Assembly (NCBI GenBank): GCA_030765065.1
Contig: CM060979.1
Location: 13,669,001 to 13,733,000 of the forward strand
DNA length: 64,000 nt
Direction of reading: 5' to 3'
From: Deroplatys truncata
Lineage: Eukaryota; Arthropoda; Insecta; Mantodea; Mantidae
Shown here: positions 33,592 through 45,408 of the stretch, one piece after another
How the letters are laid out: every line of letters starts with the position of its first letter
Position numbering within the stretch: position 1 is the first letter of the stretch
Translations under genes and position numbers: made by a program
The notes under the pieces: generated by a model
The model's input: only the letters and a program-made list of their open reading frames with translations
Databases searched by the model: none
What the model was told of the DNA's origin: nothing

Positions 33592-34538
33592 TGAAGTTGT
33601 TTTCATCCCCACGTATGGAAGCCAATTTGAAGAAGTTTAATTTTAGGAGGAGTTTTATTTTATTTCGACTGTTGGGGAGCCGAACTTTAAGTAGTTGCAA
33701 CCGCACGTATGGTAAAAAGTTTCCGGTAGCCCTCTCCCCAAATGTACTTTACGGTGGCCTTTGACCTAAGTTTAAAAATATTAACTTTTTAATTTTTTAC
33801 TGTTTCTTTAAATATTATATATTTATGTTTGCCTCGGCTGCGTCAGTATTATTTTTAGAGACATGAATGTCTTAGCAGGGAGTGGTGCGACTGAAGAATG
33901 TAAGCTTACACAGATTACAATTTTACTTCACTCCATTTTATTAATGCTTGACACGATTTAAGTAACACTTCACTGATAGAGAGAGCTGTGAGATTCTTTT
34001 GTTAATTACTTGCACTTTTTAACACGTAAACTATTTTCGTCTCACACTGAATACGTATTAAATTTCTCGAGGACACATCTCGCGTCCAGTTAGGAACACC
34101 GTCTACAAGCAACCGACTTCTGAATTTGTAAATTTTGCTCCATTTTAGTTTCTGATTGGCTAATCCTATTCCAATAGAATACCTTCATTTAACTACAGAT
34201 TTTTTCTGGTTGTTGATTGGCTATTTATTAAACTGTCTCAAAAATCATATTATTGCTTCCAAGAATCACAAGTAGCATTATTAAACTTTCAAATTCATTA
34301 TTGCCTCAAGGTTACCTCACTGTTAACAACTTTTAACCTATTATTCTCACAGCTCCTACATTATTAAATTACGTAATATATTCACATAACATTGAACATG
34401 TACATAATAATATAAACATATACATTGACTAATATGCACGTTTTATGTATTGTTACACATTGCTTTAAGGCGGGCTGTTATTGAATTTCTATATTAAATA
34501 ATTACTGAAATCATTTAAGTGTTAAAAATACTGCCTCA
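33592..34538 (-). mobile_element. solo LTR, family LTR-C
   Basis: 947 bp from TGAAGTTGTTTTCATCCC to AATACTGCCTCA with a perfect 4-bp duplication CCTG (33588-33591, 34539-34542). It contains CCCCACGTATGGAAGCCAAT, also found near the 3' side of other LTR-C and LTR-D copies. Confidence 0.87.
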
Positions 34539-34542
34539 CCTG

Positions 34543-34977
34543 ATAACCGACTCTCTGGGTACGTCTCGTTATCCAAGAGAGGGTGTGCAAGTGTCACTCT
34601 GACCGATTTTGTCTATTCCTTGAGTCGCCTTTGCTTGAAAACAGAGAAACGGTCAGAAGCCTTTAATCCAATCATTGCCTGAATTACATAACTACCTTGT
34701 TATTTCCTTCAACTTCGCATTTAACAGTTTCTTGCCTGTGAATGGGCTACTTCCAGCAAAACAAAGCACACGCTTACATTGTGTTTACAGATCCTTCTTT
34801 TGGACGCATCTGTATGTCAGTAGTAGTGCTATTGCCAACTTAAAAACATCTTATGATACTCTGCTTGAGCTTTGGATTCTTCTGCAAAAACCTCATGTAT
34901 TGTATTTACATGATCCTCTCTACTCACTCTTCTATAAACTATTCTTATAAAATTATAATATACCGTTTGTTAACCAA
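34543..34977. other. unique stretch with a small family B scrap
   Basis: 34888-34950 resembles a B 5' end (TCTCTACTCACTCTTCTATA, AACTATTCTTATAAAATT). The rest was not recognised; the frame 34675-34950 has no motif. Confidence 0.45.
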
Positions 34978-34979
34978 GG

Positions 34980-35345
34980 GAAATGGCTCCATTAACGCGT
35001 GAGGCTCGCATTCATGAGGTCCGGGTTCGATTTCTGTCAACGTCCTTTCTGACCTTGGGATCTTCATAGTTTTCCTTGGTCGTTAGGAGAACGCTGGGTT
35101 GGTTTCTCGTCTACCACGATTTCCTTTTCATAACTTCCTTCCTCTTCATTCCGCTTCCTTCTCATGTTTCAGGTGTACTTCTAGGTTTTGTGGCGTGTGG
35201 CGGTGCCGGATAGATGGCGCGGATGCTTGCTCAAAGGAAAAAGTATTCTCCGTAAACACTAGAGGGCTGCCTGATTAACGGGTCGTTCATTGTCCCCTCT
35301 GGGCAGCACCACAAGTGGTACAAGAGATGTCTTCCTCCGCTGCAT
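34980..35345 (+). mobile_element. SINE family S2
   Basis: tRNA-like head with the B box region GAGGTCCGGGTTCGATTTC. The body is GTTTTCCTTGGTCGTTAGG and TCTCGTCTACCACGATTTCC, then a GC-richer tail ending near GGCAGCACCACAAGTGGTAC. The body matches the copy at 31040-31285. The A box is weak. Confidence 0.65.
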
Positions 35346-35502
35346 CCCTATGCTTGTTAATCGAGACTATTTCACTCATGCGGCAAATGCCACATAATGA
35401 CCAATCGCGTTTAAAGGAATGTTTCTAAACCAATCACGGCTATGATTCTACTCAATGTTTATGGAAATATCTTTATCACCTCCTCCTTTGGGCTCCTTTT
35501 TT

Positions 35503-36319
35503 ACTTTCTCTACTACGTATAGAAAGTATTGTATTCCACCCAAAAATTCGATACCGAGATTTCACCGGAAATATGTTTTTGAGACCCCCTGAATCCAAAA
35601 AAAGCATTTTTGGAAACATGTCTGTGTGTGTATCTGTCTGTGAACAGCATAACTCAGAAACGAACAGTCGGATAAACACCAAACTTGGTATTTAGGTTCA
35701 GTATCTTCCAGGGATGCGACACGAAGGTTTTCAAGAAAATCCCCGCAACCCAGATTATCCTTTACATGGAACATTTTTAGAAAATTTTAATTTTCTCAAA
35801 AATAGCTCTAACGATTTTAATTAAAATATCATATGTTTAAGATATTTTCATGACAAAATGCATATCCTGAATTTTCTGGGAATGTCTCCAAAAGTGTTCT
35901 TCACTGTGAACGACTTTTGCATAACTGGTAAACCATAAGAGATAGACAAAAGTTTACTACACAAAAAATGTAGATCGCGTTAAAATACACAATTTATGTC
36001 ATACATTTTTTTTTGTTGAGTGAGCCATTTTCGAGATATTGTTTGTTATTCCCTTATATTTTTCAATAGTTTTCTCAAATGGGAATTCGTTATTCATTTT
36101 TTTTTGTCCTGGTAATGCACAGAGAATGGAATACTCGACATAGCAACCAGGTCTTAAAATATTTGACTATAGCTTAAAGCCTACCAATTCCCCTTGCATC
36201 TACAAGAAAATTAGCAATAAGATTAACATCTCGATTAACATGAAGCATATGGAGAATAAGTGTTTGTAAAAACAGTTTGTACAAGAGTAGAGAAAGTCAT
36301 GTGAGTGTAACACAGCAGA
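35503..36319 (-). repeat. family A (short form), full length, reversed
   Basis: ACTTTCTCTACTACGTATAG to TAACACAGCAGA. The segment GTAAGTAGGGG next to the hairpin is deleted. Preceded and followed by T-runs. Confidence 0.9.
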
Positions 36320-36324
36320 TTTTT

Positions 36325-36945
36325 TCCCTAAGTTGCAGCAATTTTCTTTGCATCTCTTGCCTCTTGGAACCCCTGTTCTTCAAATGGATTGAACTTTATA
36401 TGATATTGCTTAAAATACATTTCTTGTAGCATTTTAGCTGTGACATTCCATATTGTTTTTATAGCACATCATATGAGTAAATCAAACGGAGAAGAGTGCA
36501 AGAAACACACTATAAAATAAACGTAATTGGGTTTTTAAATAAAGCTCATAATAAACCAATGAATTGAAACAAGGTAACATTTATCAGCCTTTTTATGTAA
36601 AGAAAGTCATAACCTATAATGTTGATAATATAGGTTTCATTTGTTTCATATTTTCTCTATTAGGAACATTCTTACAATTATAGATAAAAGAACAGCGAAT
36701 CCCTACTGCAAGTTCCGCACGGTAGATGGCAGAAAATAGCTATATGATCAAGTTGCACTGATCAAACAATTTTTAAATTATTTTGAAAACAACTGCGCTT
36801 ATATTGCAAACAAATATAAATATTTTATGATTCTATTATAATAATGATTGAGTAAATCAATTCATTGTATAATGAAATAGTCTTAGCAAATGCCACTGAT
36901 GATTTCCAAATCCTCTAGATAAATTTTATTTGGAAACCACTCGTA
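36325..36945. other. unique stretch, nothing recognised
   Basis: AT-rich sequence with no gene or known repeat. Confidence 0.5.
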
Positions 36946-36949
36946 ACTT

Positions 36950-37512
36950 ACGGATGTCCGTGAATTTGGGCAAAAACCAAGCTGTCCTGTTTACCAAGAG
37001 ACGAACCCCCGCTGCAGACAGAGCAACATTCAGGACCAAATGATAGAGTGGGGAACACCCGTTCGCTACTTGGACGTCACACTGGATAAGGGCCTAACTT
37101 TTCGTGAACACATGCGTGGAACAACTAACAAGGCTAGGGGGGCGTAGCCGCCTTATACCCGGTTCTAGCTTCCACTATGCCGATTCACTTAAAGTTACGC
37201 CTTTATAAAGCAATTATCTTACCTCTAGTGCTCTATGCCTGCGAGGTGTGGGACATGGCAGTAGATTCCTGACTTCTCTGGTTGCAGCGGATACATAATG
37301 AGGGACTTCGGTCCATCTATTCTGTCTGCCGTCGCTTTCCAGTCAGGCTACTGCACGAGACCTCGGCCATCCCATACGTGGAGGATGTGATTAAGCTCCG
37401 GGATCAAAATTTCTACGCCAGATTGATACATCACGAGAACGCCCTTGTCAGATTCCTGGGTGACTACTTACCACGAGAACGTCGATACAGACGCTACCGG
37501 GTTCCCCGCATG
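36950..37512 (+). pseudogene. non-LTR retrotransposon reverse transcriptase, C-terminal part
   Basis: Plus-strand pieces read VRYLDVTLDKGLTFREHM, then after a stop and frame change KLRLYKAIILPLVLYACEVW, and after another stop LLWLQRIHNEGLRSI, SAIPYVEDVIKL and HENALVRFLGDYLPRERRY. This is the post-catalytic thumb region and C-terminus typical of Jockey-type LINEs (YLGV.LD..L.F..H, LY...I.P...Y....W). Stops and frameshifts show it is dead. 5'-truncated. Confidence 0.85.
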
Positions 37513-37868
37513 GCTTGTGGGCATCCCCGGTAACGAAGGCTTTAAACCTGCCAACAGCACAAAGCTGTCACTAAGTACCCCCCCTCACCCATGGGAGTGG
37601 TCAATCAAAATTAAACCTACCACAATTTAAGGAAGAACAAACACCAGCGGAGCAGGGCACTGAAGAGGCAGCCACTGGGGAGCCTATAAAAACATAGTGC
37701 TACCTCCCATCACATCCACACCAACACCAAACCGCCACCCTACAATAGATCCATCATCCCTATGGTTAAGCCCTTCCAAGGGTAGGGACATAGCAAAACT
37801 CACTTAGGCTCACCACGAGCCTACCAGACCGGAGTTCGAGTTTGTGACTTAGTGCAGATAAACCTTCA
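37513..37868. other. probable 3' untranslated part of the LINE, otherwise unknown
   Basis: C-rich, A-rich sequence following the LINE coding remnant. It contains GGTTAAGCCCTTCCAAGGGT, a small self-complementary segment. No gene. Confidence 0.4.
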
Positions 37869-37869
37869 T

Positions 37870-39190
37870 TACACATTTTACTGTAGATATAAGGATACAA
37901 TAGGCTAAAGCGATAGTCAGATTTTTAAAAGTGTGTCACTATGTAATGGCTTTGAAATTACATCCTCTTTGCATGATCATGAGAAAAAGACGAAGGTTAA
38001 GTATTTAAAATTCAAATCAATAATAAAGAATACCTCGAAACTGGTTAATGCACAAACAAAAATGTATTTGAGCATAAGCTGTGTGCTTTAACGAGACCTA
38101 CATGTCATGTACACATATATTCCAGTTGTATTTCAATAAAAATTGTAAGCCACATTTTAACAACTATAAAAATCTGATGTGTTACACTCACATGACTTTC
38201 TCTACTCTTATACAAACTATTTTTACAAACTCTTATGCTCCATCTATTTCATATTAATCGAGATAAACATTTGCAGAAACGATCTTTTGACATGCAAAGA
38301 GAATTACATTTTACACATAGCGACCAGTTCTAAAAATATTTGACTATCGCTTAAGGCGTACTATGTTCCCCTTGTTTTGTATTTGCAAAGGCAATATAGA
38401 AATACAGTAGCCTTTAAGCATAGACGTACCTCTTAATAGCTGGTTGCTATGTACAGCACCATTCTCGTTGCCACTCTCTTTGCATATCCAAGACAAACAT
38501 GAATAATGAATTCCCATTTGAGAAAATAAGTATTGAAAAATTTAAGGAAATAATAAGCAATATCTCGAAAATGGTTCACTCAACAAAAAAATGCATATGA
38601 CATAAATTGTGTATTTTTACGCGATCTACATTTTTGTGTAGTAAAATTTTATCTATCTGTTATGGTTTACCAGTTATGCAAAAGTCGTTCACAATGAAGA
38701 ATACTTTTGGAGACATTCCTAGAAAATTCAAGATATACATTTTATTTGTCATGAAAATATCTTAAACATGTGATAGACAGATACACACAAACACAGGCAT
38801 GTTTCCAAAAATGCTTTTTTTGGATTCAGGGGGCCTGAAAACATATATTTCCATTGAAATCTAGGTATCGAATTTTTGGGTGGAATACAATACCTGCTTC
38901 CCCTGCTTACTATACCTACGTAGTAGAGAAAGTAAAAAGTCGAAAACATTTCCAGGTAAAGAGTAGTATGATGTTGGGGCATTTTTTTAAGCTTCGCGTC
39001 GCATCTATGGAACATACCGAACTCAAATACCAAGTTTGGTGTTTATCCGAGTTTTCGTTTTTAAGTTATGCTGTTCAAAGTCAGAGCTTGTTTCTAAAAA
39101 TGCTTCCTTTTTGGATTGAGGGAGTCTCAACGCGTGTATTCCTGGTGAAATCTCGGTATCGAATTTTTTGACGGATGACAATACTCCCTC
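37870..39190 (+). repeat. family B-like copy split by family A
   Basis: 37870-38160 (ACACATTTTACTGTAGATAT, GCGATAGTCAGATTTTT) and 38940-39190 (ATTTCCAGGTAAAGAGTAG to GGTATCGAATTTTTTGACGG) fit as one B-like copy interrupted at an A-run by a family A copy. Confidence 0.65.
38173..38933 (+). repeat. family A (long form) with internal deletion
   Basis: TCTGATGTGTTACACTCACA to GTAGTAGAGAAAGT. About 170 bases between ATATCTTAAACATGTGATA and the CA tract (GACAGATACACACAAACAC) are missing. Confidence 0.88.
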
Positions 39191-39397
39191 CTATACATAG
39201 AAATGACAGTGAAAGTAAACATAAGGTCCAAATCGCTGTGAATGATGTCAGGAGGGCCACGGAAAACCTGCCAACGGTTTTTCGCCTAAGGTACTTATTT
39301 ACCTAAGTTGTCAACACTTAATTACCGCGCCAGCGTAACAACTTGTGACTGTCTCTCTGGTCCAGTAGTCAGCATTTTGGCTTCTTAACCAAGAGGT

Positions 39398-40301
39398 TGT
39401 GGCAGTATTTTATATCACAACAATGTAAATGCCAGAGTGATTGTAGTGTAAATAAGCATTATTGTATGATATTGATTTGAGATGTTTGTTAATTATAAGC
39501 ATTGTTAGGAAATAAGTTTACACGGCCTCACTGAAACTGACAATAGGAGCGGGCAACAATGAGCGAGGGGGTGAGTTGATTATTAATTAGAAGAGACAAA
39601 CAAATGACGTCAGAGTAGCGTGCCTTTCTTATAAATGGAGGGAATATCTTCCCTAGAGCATATGTGTTCATACATTTGATTGGATATAAAAATAGACGCT
39701 AATGTTGGCGCGTTTTATTAACCAATAGCAACTCGATTATAATCTTTAGGCATTTTGGGGTGAGGGAGTATAAATTCCGTGCCAGAGACGGGTAACGCGC
39801 AGTTTGACAGAATAATTCACAAGGCAAACGTCGCTGAGTCCAACAGAATTATTCGCGGGTAATACGTCGTGCAGTCCAACATAATCCTACAAAAGTTATA
39901 CGTCGCTCAGTTCATCAGAATCATTCGCGGGTTACACGTCGCACAATTTAACAGAATCTCTCGCGTTGTAAAGTTAGTTAAAAGATGTAAAATACGCGAA
40001 TTAATAATGTGCGGCAAATAAGTGATAATAGTTACATTCGAAAATACAACAGTTTCAGTCGGGCGTGTATTAACAGTAATTATGTGAAATTAATACCGTG
40101 TGACGGCAATAAAAGTGTAAAAACAAATTCTTTTATCAGTGTTATCTTTTAGTAACAAGTCCTTTCCGTTTACACATCCTGTTCAAGAGATTTGCTCGAC
40201 TGAGTAATAAAATAGGTAGCTGGAGCTCAATGAACCCAAAATGCAAAATAATAAAACAATAACAGGCGCTCAGCAAATAACACTAACACGAAACGGCGAC
40301 A
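39398..40301 (+). mobile_element. solo LTR, family LTR-D, inside a tRNA-like SINE
   Basis: 904 bp from TGTGGCAGTATTTTATATC to GAAACGGCGACA with a perfect 4-bp duplication AGGT (39394-39397, 40302-40305). TATAAAT at 39769-39775 and AATAAA at 40108-40113 sit as expected for promoter and polyadenylation signal. Its last part corresponds to an internal segment of the copy at 10141, so LTR-D 3' ends differ between copies. Confidence 0.85.
39769..39775 (+). promoter_or_regulatory. putative TATA box of LTR-D
   Basis: GGAGTATAAATTCC, in the same position as in the other LTR-D copies and about 340 bases before AATAAA at 40108-40113. Confidence 0.55.
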
Positions 40302-40404
40302 AGGTTCCGGGTTCAATTTCCGCTTAGGGCCAGAGGAATTACTGTTTAATTTCATGTATATTTTATCAATGTAGGCACAATACTTATGTTGTAAATATAT
40401 TTTT

Positions 40405-40667
40405 ACTTTCTCTACTACGTATAGTAAATAGGGGAGTACTGCATTCCACCCAAGAATTCGATACCGAAAATGCATGTTTTGAGGCGCCTTGAGTCAAAAT
40501 AAAGCATTTTTGGAAACATGACCTTGTGTGTGTCTCTGTGAATAGCGTAACTCAAACGAAAAGCGGGATAAATAGCAAACTTGGTATTTGAATTTAGCAT
40601 CTTCCAAGGATGCGACACCAAGATTTAAGAAAATTCCCCCACCCCAACTATCCTTTACATGGAACTT
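40405..40667 (-). repeat. family A, hairpin-side part, reversed
   Basis: ACTTTCTCTACTACGTATAG to TTTACATGGAAC. It is cut at the T-run of GGAACATTTTTCG, where the next A copy begins, indicating insertion of that copy. Confidence 0.85.
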
Positions 40668-40671
40668 TTTT

Positions 40672-41037
40672 ACTTTCTCTACTACGTATAGTAAGTAGGG
40701 GAAGTATTGTATTCCACACAAAACTTCGATACCGAGATTTCACCGAAATACATGTTTTGAGATACCCTGAATCCAAAACAAAAGTCTTTTTGGAAACATG
40801 TCCGTGTGTGTGTGTCTGTGTCTGTGAACAGCATAACTCAGAAACGAACAGTCGGATAAATACCAAGCTTGGTATTTAGGTTCAGTATCTTGAATTTTCT
40901 GGGAATGTCTCCAAAAGTATTCTTCATTGTGAACGACTATTGCATAACTGGTAAACCATAAGAGATAGACAAATTTTTACTACACAAAAATGTAGATCGC
41001 TTTAAAATACACAATTTATGTCATTTACATTTTTTTA
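40672..41037 (-). repeat. family A, reversed, internally deleted
   Basis: Normal from ACTTTCTCTACTACGTATAG to GGTTCAGTATCTT, then joined directly to GAATTTTCTGGGAATGTCTC, losing about 200 bases. It ends near ACATTTTTTTAAAG where forward-oriented A sequence begins, an inverted junction. Confidence 0.85.
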
Positions 41038-42476
41038 AAGTATAAGTATTGGAAAATTTGAGGGAATAACAAGCAATATCTCGAAAACGATTCACTCAAC
41101 AACAAAAATGTATATGACATAAATTGTGTATTTTAACGCGATCTACATTTTTTGTGTAGTAAAATTTTGTCTATCTCTTATGGTTTACCAGTTATGCAAA
41201 AGTCGTTCACAATGAAGAAAACTTTTGGAGACATTTCCAGAAAATTTGAGATATAAATTTGATTTGTTATGAAAATATCTTAATCATATGATATTTTAAT
41301 CAAAATCGTTAGTCATTTTTGAGAAAATTAACATTTTCGAAAAATGTTCTATGTAAAGGGTAATCTGGGGTGGGGGGATTTTCTTGAAAACCTTCGTGTC
41401 GCATCTCTGGAAGATACTGAACCTAAATACCAAGTTTGATGTTTATCTGACTGTTCGTTTCTGAGTTATGCTGTTCACAGACACACACGGACATGTTTCC
41501 AAAACAGTTTTTTACTTTCTCTACTACGTATAGTAAGTAGGGGAAGTATTGCATTCCACCCAAAAATTCGATACCGAGATTTCACCGGAAATACATGTTT
41601 TGAGACCTCCTGAATCCAAAAAAAGCATTTTTGGAAACATGTCCGTGTGTGTGTCTGTGTGTGCGTGTGTCTGTGAACAGCATAACTCAAAAACGAAGAG
41701 TCGGATAAACACCAAACTTGGTATTTAGGTTCAGTATCTTTCAGAGATGCGACACGAAGGTTTTCAAGAAAATCCCCCCACCCCAGACTACCCTTATATG
41801 GAACATTTTTCGAAAATTTTAATTTTCTCAAAAACGGCTCTAACGATTTTGATTAAAATATCATATGTTTAAGATATTGTCATGACAAATAAAATGTATA
41901 TCTCGAATTTTCTGGGAATGTCTCCAAAAGTATTCTTCGTTATGAACGACTTTTTCATAACTGGTAAACCATAAGAGATAGACAAAATTTTACTACACGA
42001 AAAATGTAGATCGCGTTAAAATACACAATTTATGTCATATACATTTCTTTTGTTGAGTGAACCGTTTGCGAGATATTGCTTGTTATTCCCTTAAATTTTC
42101 CAATACTTATACTTTTTCTAAAATTCGTTATTCATTTTTTTATATCCTGGACATGCAAAGAGAATGGAATGCGCCACATAGCAACCAGCGATAAAATATT
42201 TGACTATCGCTTAAAAGCTACCATATTCCCCTTGCATCTACAAGAAAATTACCAATAAGATTGACATCTCGATATCTCGATTAACATGAAGCATATGGAG
42301 AATAGGCGTTTGTAAAAATAGATTGTACAAGAGTAGAGAAAGTCATGTGAGTGTAACACATAAGATTTTTTTGTATTTAGGAGGCCTCAAAACATGTATT
42401 TCCGGTGAAATCTCGGTATCGAATTTTTGGGTGGAATACAATACTTCCCCTACTTACTATACGTAGTAGAGAAAGT
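41038..42476 (+). repeat. family A, forward, split by another A copy
   Basis: 41038-41513 (TATAAGTATTGGAAAATTTG to CATGTTTCCAAAACAG) and 42366-42476 (GTATTTAGGAGGCCTC to GTAGTAGAGAAAGT) are the two sides of one copy. The split lies in the T-run that other copies have as GCTTTTTTTGGATTC. Confidence 0.88.
41514..42365 (-). repeat. family A (short form), full length, inside another A copy
   Basis: ACTTTCTCTACTACGTATAG to TAACACATAAGA. It lies in the T-run of a forward A copy, with T's on both sides and no other duplication. This is the cleanest view of the family's insertion preference. Confidence 0.92.
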
Positions 42477-42479
42477 AAA

Positions 42480-43440
42480 AATCGCTGCCACTTGGAGAAT
42501 GACAAACAGGAACAATGTCGGAATTAGCATACAATACAAAATTGGTAACGTGTTTATACATTGAAAACTACTAATAAGAACGTAATTCAGTGAACAAGCT
42601 ATCGGTTTTACAGTGTTTTATAAAGTGAGTATCGACTAACGGTGGTCAAAAATCAGTATTGGTATGTTTATCGAGTAATATCGTCCCATCACTAATTTTT
42701 TTTTTAATAAGCGATAGAGGGTAGATAAAGTCATGTGAATGTAAGAGCAGATTTTTTCACTATCCCTAAGATAACCGCCACTGCCATAAGGCTCACCAGG
42801 AAATTGTACGCACACTTCTCACGCGCTCGACTCTACATTCCCCTGCCATTATTCTTAAGTTTATTATTCCGCTCATGGTATGAGTTCTTTACGGACAGTT
42901 CAACGAAATTGCATATCTGGTATCACACTATGGTATGTTTTCCTCAGTTTTTCTTTCCTTCTTACTTTAATGTCATTTCTATTTTCGTTAGAGTCGGTAC
43001 AGCTACCGAGTAAGGCTTCATTCTTCTTGTACTAGGACTATTCCACCTCGCACCGAGGAAGCAGCTTTATAGATCTTTTCAGACAGTATAGTGCATGCGA
43101 ACTAAAACACTTGCATATCAAATTTTACCCACCTCAGTGTGACCAACTTTGTCTTCAAGTCCAATCACATGGCAATTACCCTTTGTATTTGTACATGTTT
43201 AGTAACTCGACTTTACTTTACAAGGTTTTACTTTTCATTGTGTCTTTTTACATGATTAATTTCTCATGGCGCTCGCATTATCTGTTCACAATACAAGTCG
43301 TCATACTTCAATTTATTTCAATTCGTTGTGGAGTTAACCTATACGTTATATTGGTAGCTTTCTGCTTTCTTTGATCTAAAACGTTATTCTTTTATCTAGC
43401 ATAACCTACATAGATTTAATTACGGCAATTATGAATTCAG
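42480..43440. other. unique stretch, nothing recognised
   Basis: About 1 kb. Near 42700-42760 a short B-like end (GCGATAGAGGGTAGATAAAG). The frames at 42735-43013 and 43111-43374 show no known domain; the second is rich in hydrophobic residues but looks like chance T-rich coding. Confidence 0.5.
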
Positions 43441-43493
43441 AAGAAACAAATGGAAGAGCCAGGTGAAATTACAGAAGCAGCAAAAATAATAAA

Positions 43494-45408
43494 ATGTGGG
43501 TACTGTTGCCCCACGTATGGGAGCCAAACTTGAAGTTATTTATTGTTGCTGTTTGCACCACGCATTGCGGGAGATATGTTTCTTGGAATGTTCGGCCCAC
43601 GTACGATACAAACTTTCTGGTGGCCTTCGCCCCACGTTTACAATTCAACTTTGTATTTTAATGTTTATTTTGAGGTAGTATTTTTAACACAAATCATTTC
43701 AGTCAAATTATATAATATCTAAATTCAATAACATCCCGTTATAAAGCAATATGTGAATGTAACATATAAAAAGTGTATATTACAGTCATTTTAAATGTTT
43801 ATATTATTGTATCCATGTATAATTACTTAATTTAATAATGTAGGAGCTGTGAGAAATAGGTTTAAAGTTGCTAACAATGAGGTAACCTTAAGGCAATAAT
43901 AAGTAAGGAAGTTTAATACTACTAGTCATAATTACAGCAGCAACAATGTAAATTTTGAAACAGTTTAAAAATAGCCAATCAACAACCATAAAAAGATTTA
44001 GTTAAATATAGGTATTCTATTGGACTAAGATTAGCCAATCAGAGACTTGAAATACAAAATTCAGAAATTTAGGCGGTGGAAAACAGTTCAGTTGCCTCCA
44101 AACAGTGCTCATAGCCAGGCGTGTTGCTTCTAGACAGTGCTCATAACCGGACGCGAGATGTGTCCTCGAGAAATTAAATACGTATTCGTTCGAGACGAAA
44201 ATAGTTTACGTGTTATAAAGTGCAAGTATTAAATAAAATAATCTCACAGCTCTCTATATTTAATTTGTGTCAAGGATTAATAAAAAGGAATGAATTAAAA
44301 CTAAAAATCTGTTTAAACCTACATTCTTCAATCGCACCACAACCCTACCAAGAGAACATGTCTAACAATAATACTGACGCAGCCGAGGCAAACAAATATA
44401 ATATCTAAACAAAAAATAGTCAAATTACAAAGCTAATATTTTTAAACTTGGGGCGAAGGCTACCGGAGACCGGGTACTATACGTGAGATAGCAACTACTT
44501 CAAGTTCGGCTCCCCCAACAGTTGAAATATAATACATCGTCAAACTGGCTTTCAATACGTAGCAGGAACTACCTGCTTCAAGTTGACGTGCATACGTGGT
44601 GCAAACAACGTAAACAAAACCCCTACCTCAACTTTAATATTATATATGTATGCCTCGGCTGCGTCAATAGTAATTTTCAGAACACGTATCTCTTAGCAGG
44701 ACCAGTACGGCTAGAGAAAAAGGCTTACACAAATTATAATTTGTATTTTACTTTATTAATCCTTCACATGATTAAACAACACTTCACTGATTTATCCTAC
44801 TGTAGAGCTCTGAGATTGTTATTTACACTTTTTTTTAACAACTTTATATTATTCTCACCGCAATGAATTTTCATGTCTCACACTGAACACGTACCAAATC
44901 TAACTGCTTGGTTACGCTTCCTTGTAGCGTCTCCCGCCTGAATTTGTACAATTTCTCTATTTCGTCTCTGATTGGCTAAGCCTACTCCAATAGAATACTT
45001 TTATTTAACTTAAGCGTTTTCTAGTTTTTGATTGGCTATTTATAAACTGTTTTAAATCTTACTTTATTATTGTTCCAACAATTATTAGTAGCCTTTAATA
45101 AACTTTCAAATTTATTGTTGTCTCAAGGTACCTCATCGTTAGCAACTTTCGGCATCTACTTTGTAATTTTGTTTGCTACGGAAAGCAGTTTGCTTCTAGT
45201 CTCACAGCTCCTACATTGTTAAACTACGTAATACATTCACATAACGTTGTTATACATGTACATAATAATATAAACATAATACGATGACTATTACATGCAC
45301 TTTATATATTATATTATACACATATTGCTTTAAGGTGGGCTGTTATTATATTTTATATTATTTATATTATATAGTTAGATATTATTTAAGTGTTAAAATA
45401 CTGCCTCA
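43494..45408 (-). mobile_element. solo LTR-C copy split by a second LTR-C
   Basis: The left piece 43494-43670 (TTGCCCCACGTATGGGAGCC to AATGTTTATTT) and the right piece 44631-45408 (ATATTATATATGTATGCCTC to AATACTGCCTCA) join to a normal LTR-C. Its own target duplication was not found, so the left end is approximate. Confidence 0.75.
43671..44630 (+). mobile_element. solo LTR, family LTR-C, nested in LTR-C
   Basis: 960 bp from TGAGGTAGTATTTTTAACAC to CCCTACCTCA, opposite in orientation to its host LTR. Flanks ATTT (43667-43670) and ACTT (44631-44634) match at three of four bases. TTAATAAAAAGGAATG near 44280 is a possible polyadenylation signal. CCAATCA-type boxes lie near 43977 and 44036. Confidence 0.8.

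Larger units (their letters stand above)
39340..40380 (+). mobile_element. tRNA-derived SINE (S4) split by LTR-D
   Basis: 39340-39397 reads like the 5' two-thirds of a tRNA (TCTCTGGTCCAGTAGTCAGC, then GCTTCTTAACCAAGAGGT). Removing the LTR-D restores AAGAGGTTCCGGGTTCAATT, a variable loop and B box, followed by TTCCGCTTAGGGCCAGAGG. It is a SINE head or tRNA pseudogene; its 3' limit is uncertain. Confidence 0.6.

Noticed and set aside
33357..33764. 135-codon open frame
   Set aside because: Its second half lies in the LTR-C starting at 33592 and its first half has no motif; it crosses an insertion boundary.
39345..39397. Intact tRNA
   Set aside because: It is interrupted by an LTR, and the restored sequence pairs imperfectly and lacks a convincing acceptor stem.
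42735..43374. Membrane protein from hydrophobic frames
   Set aside because: The frames are T-rich with no start context, conserved motif or splice signals; hydrophobicity follows from base composition.
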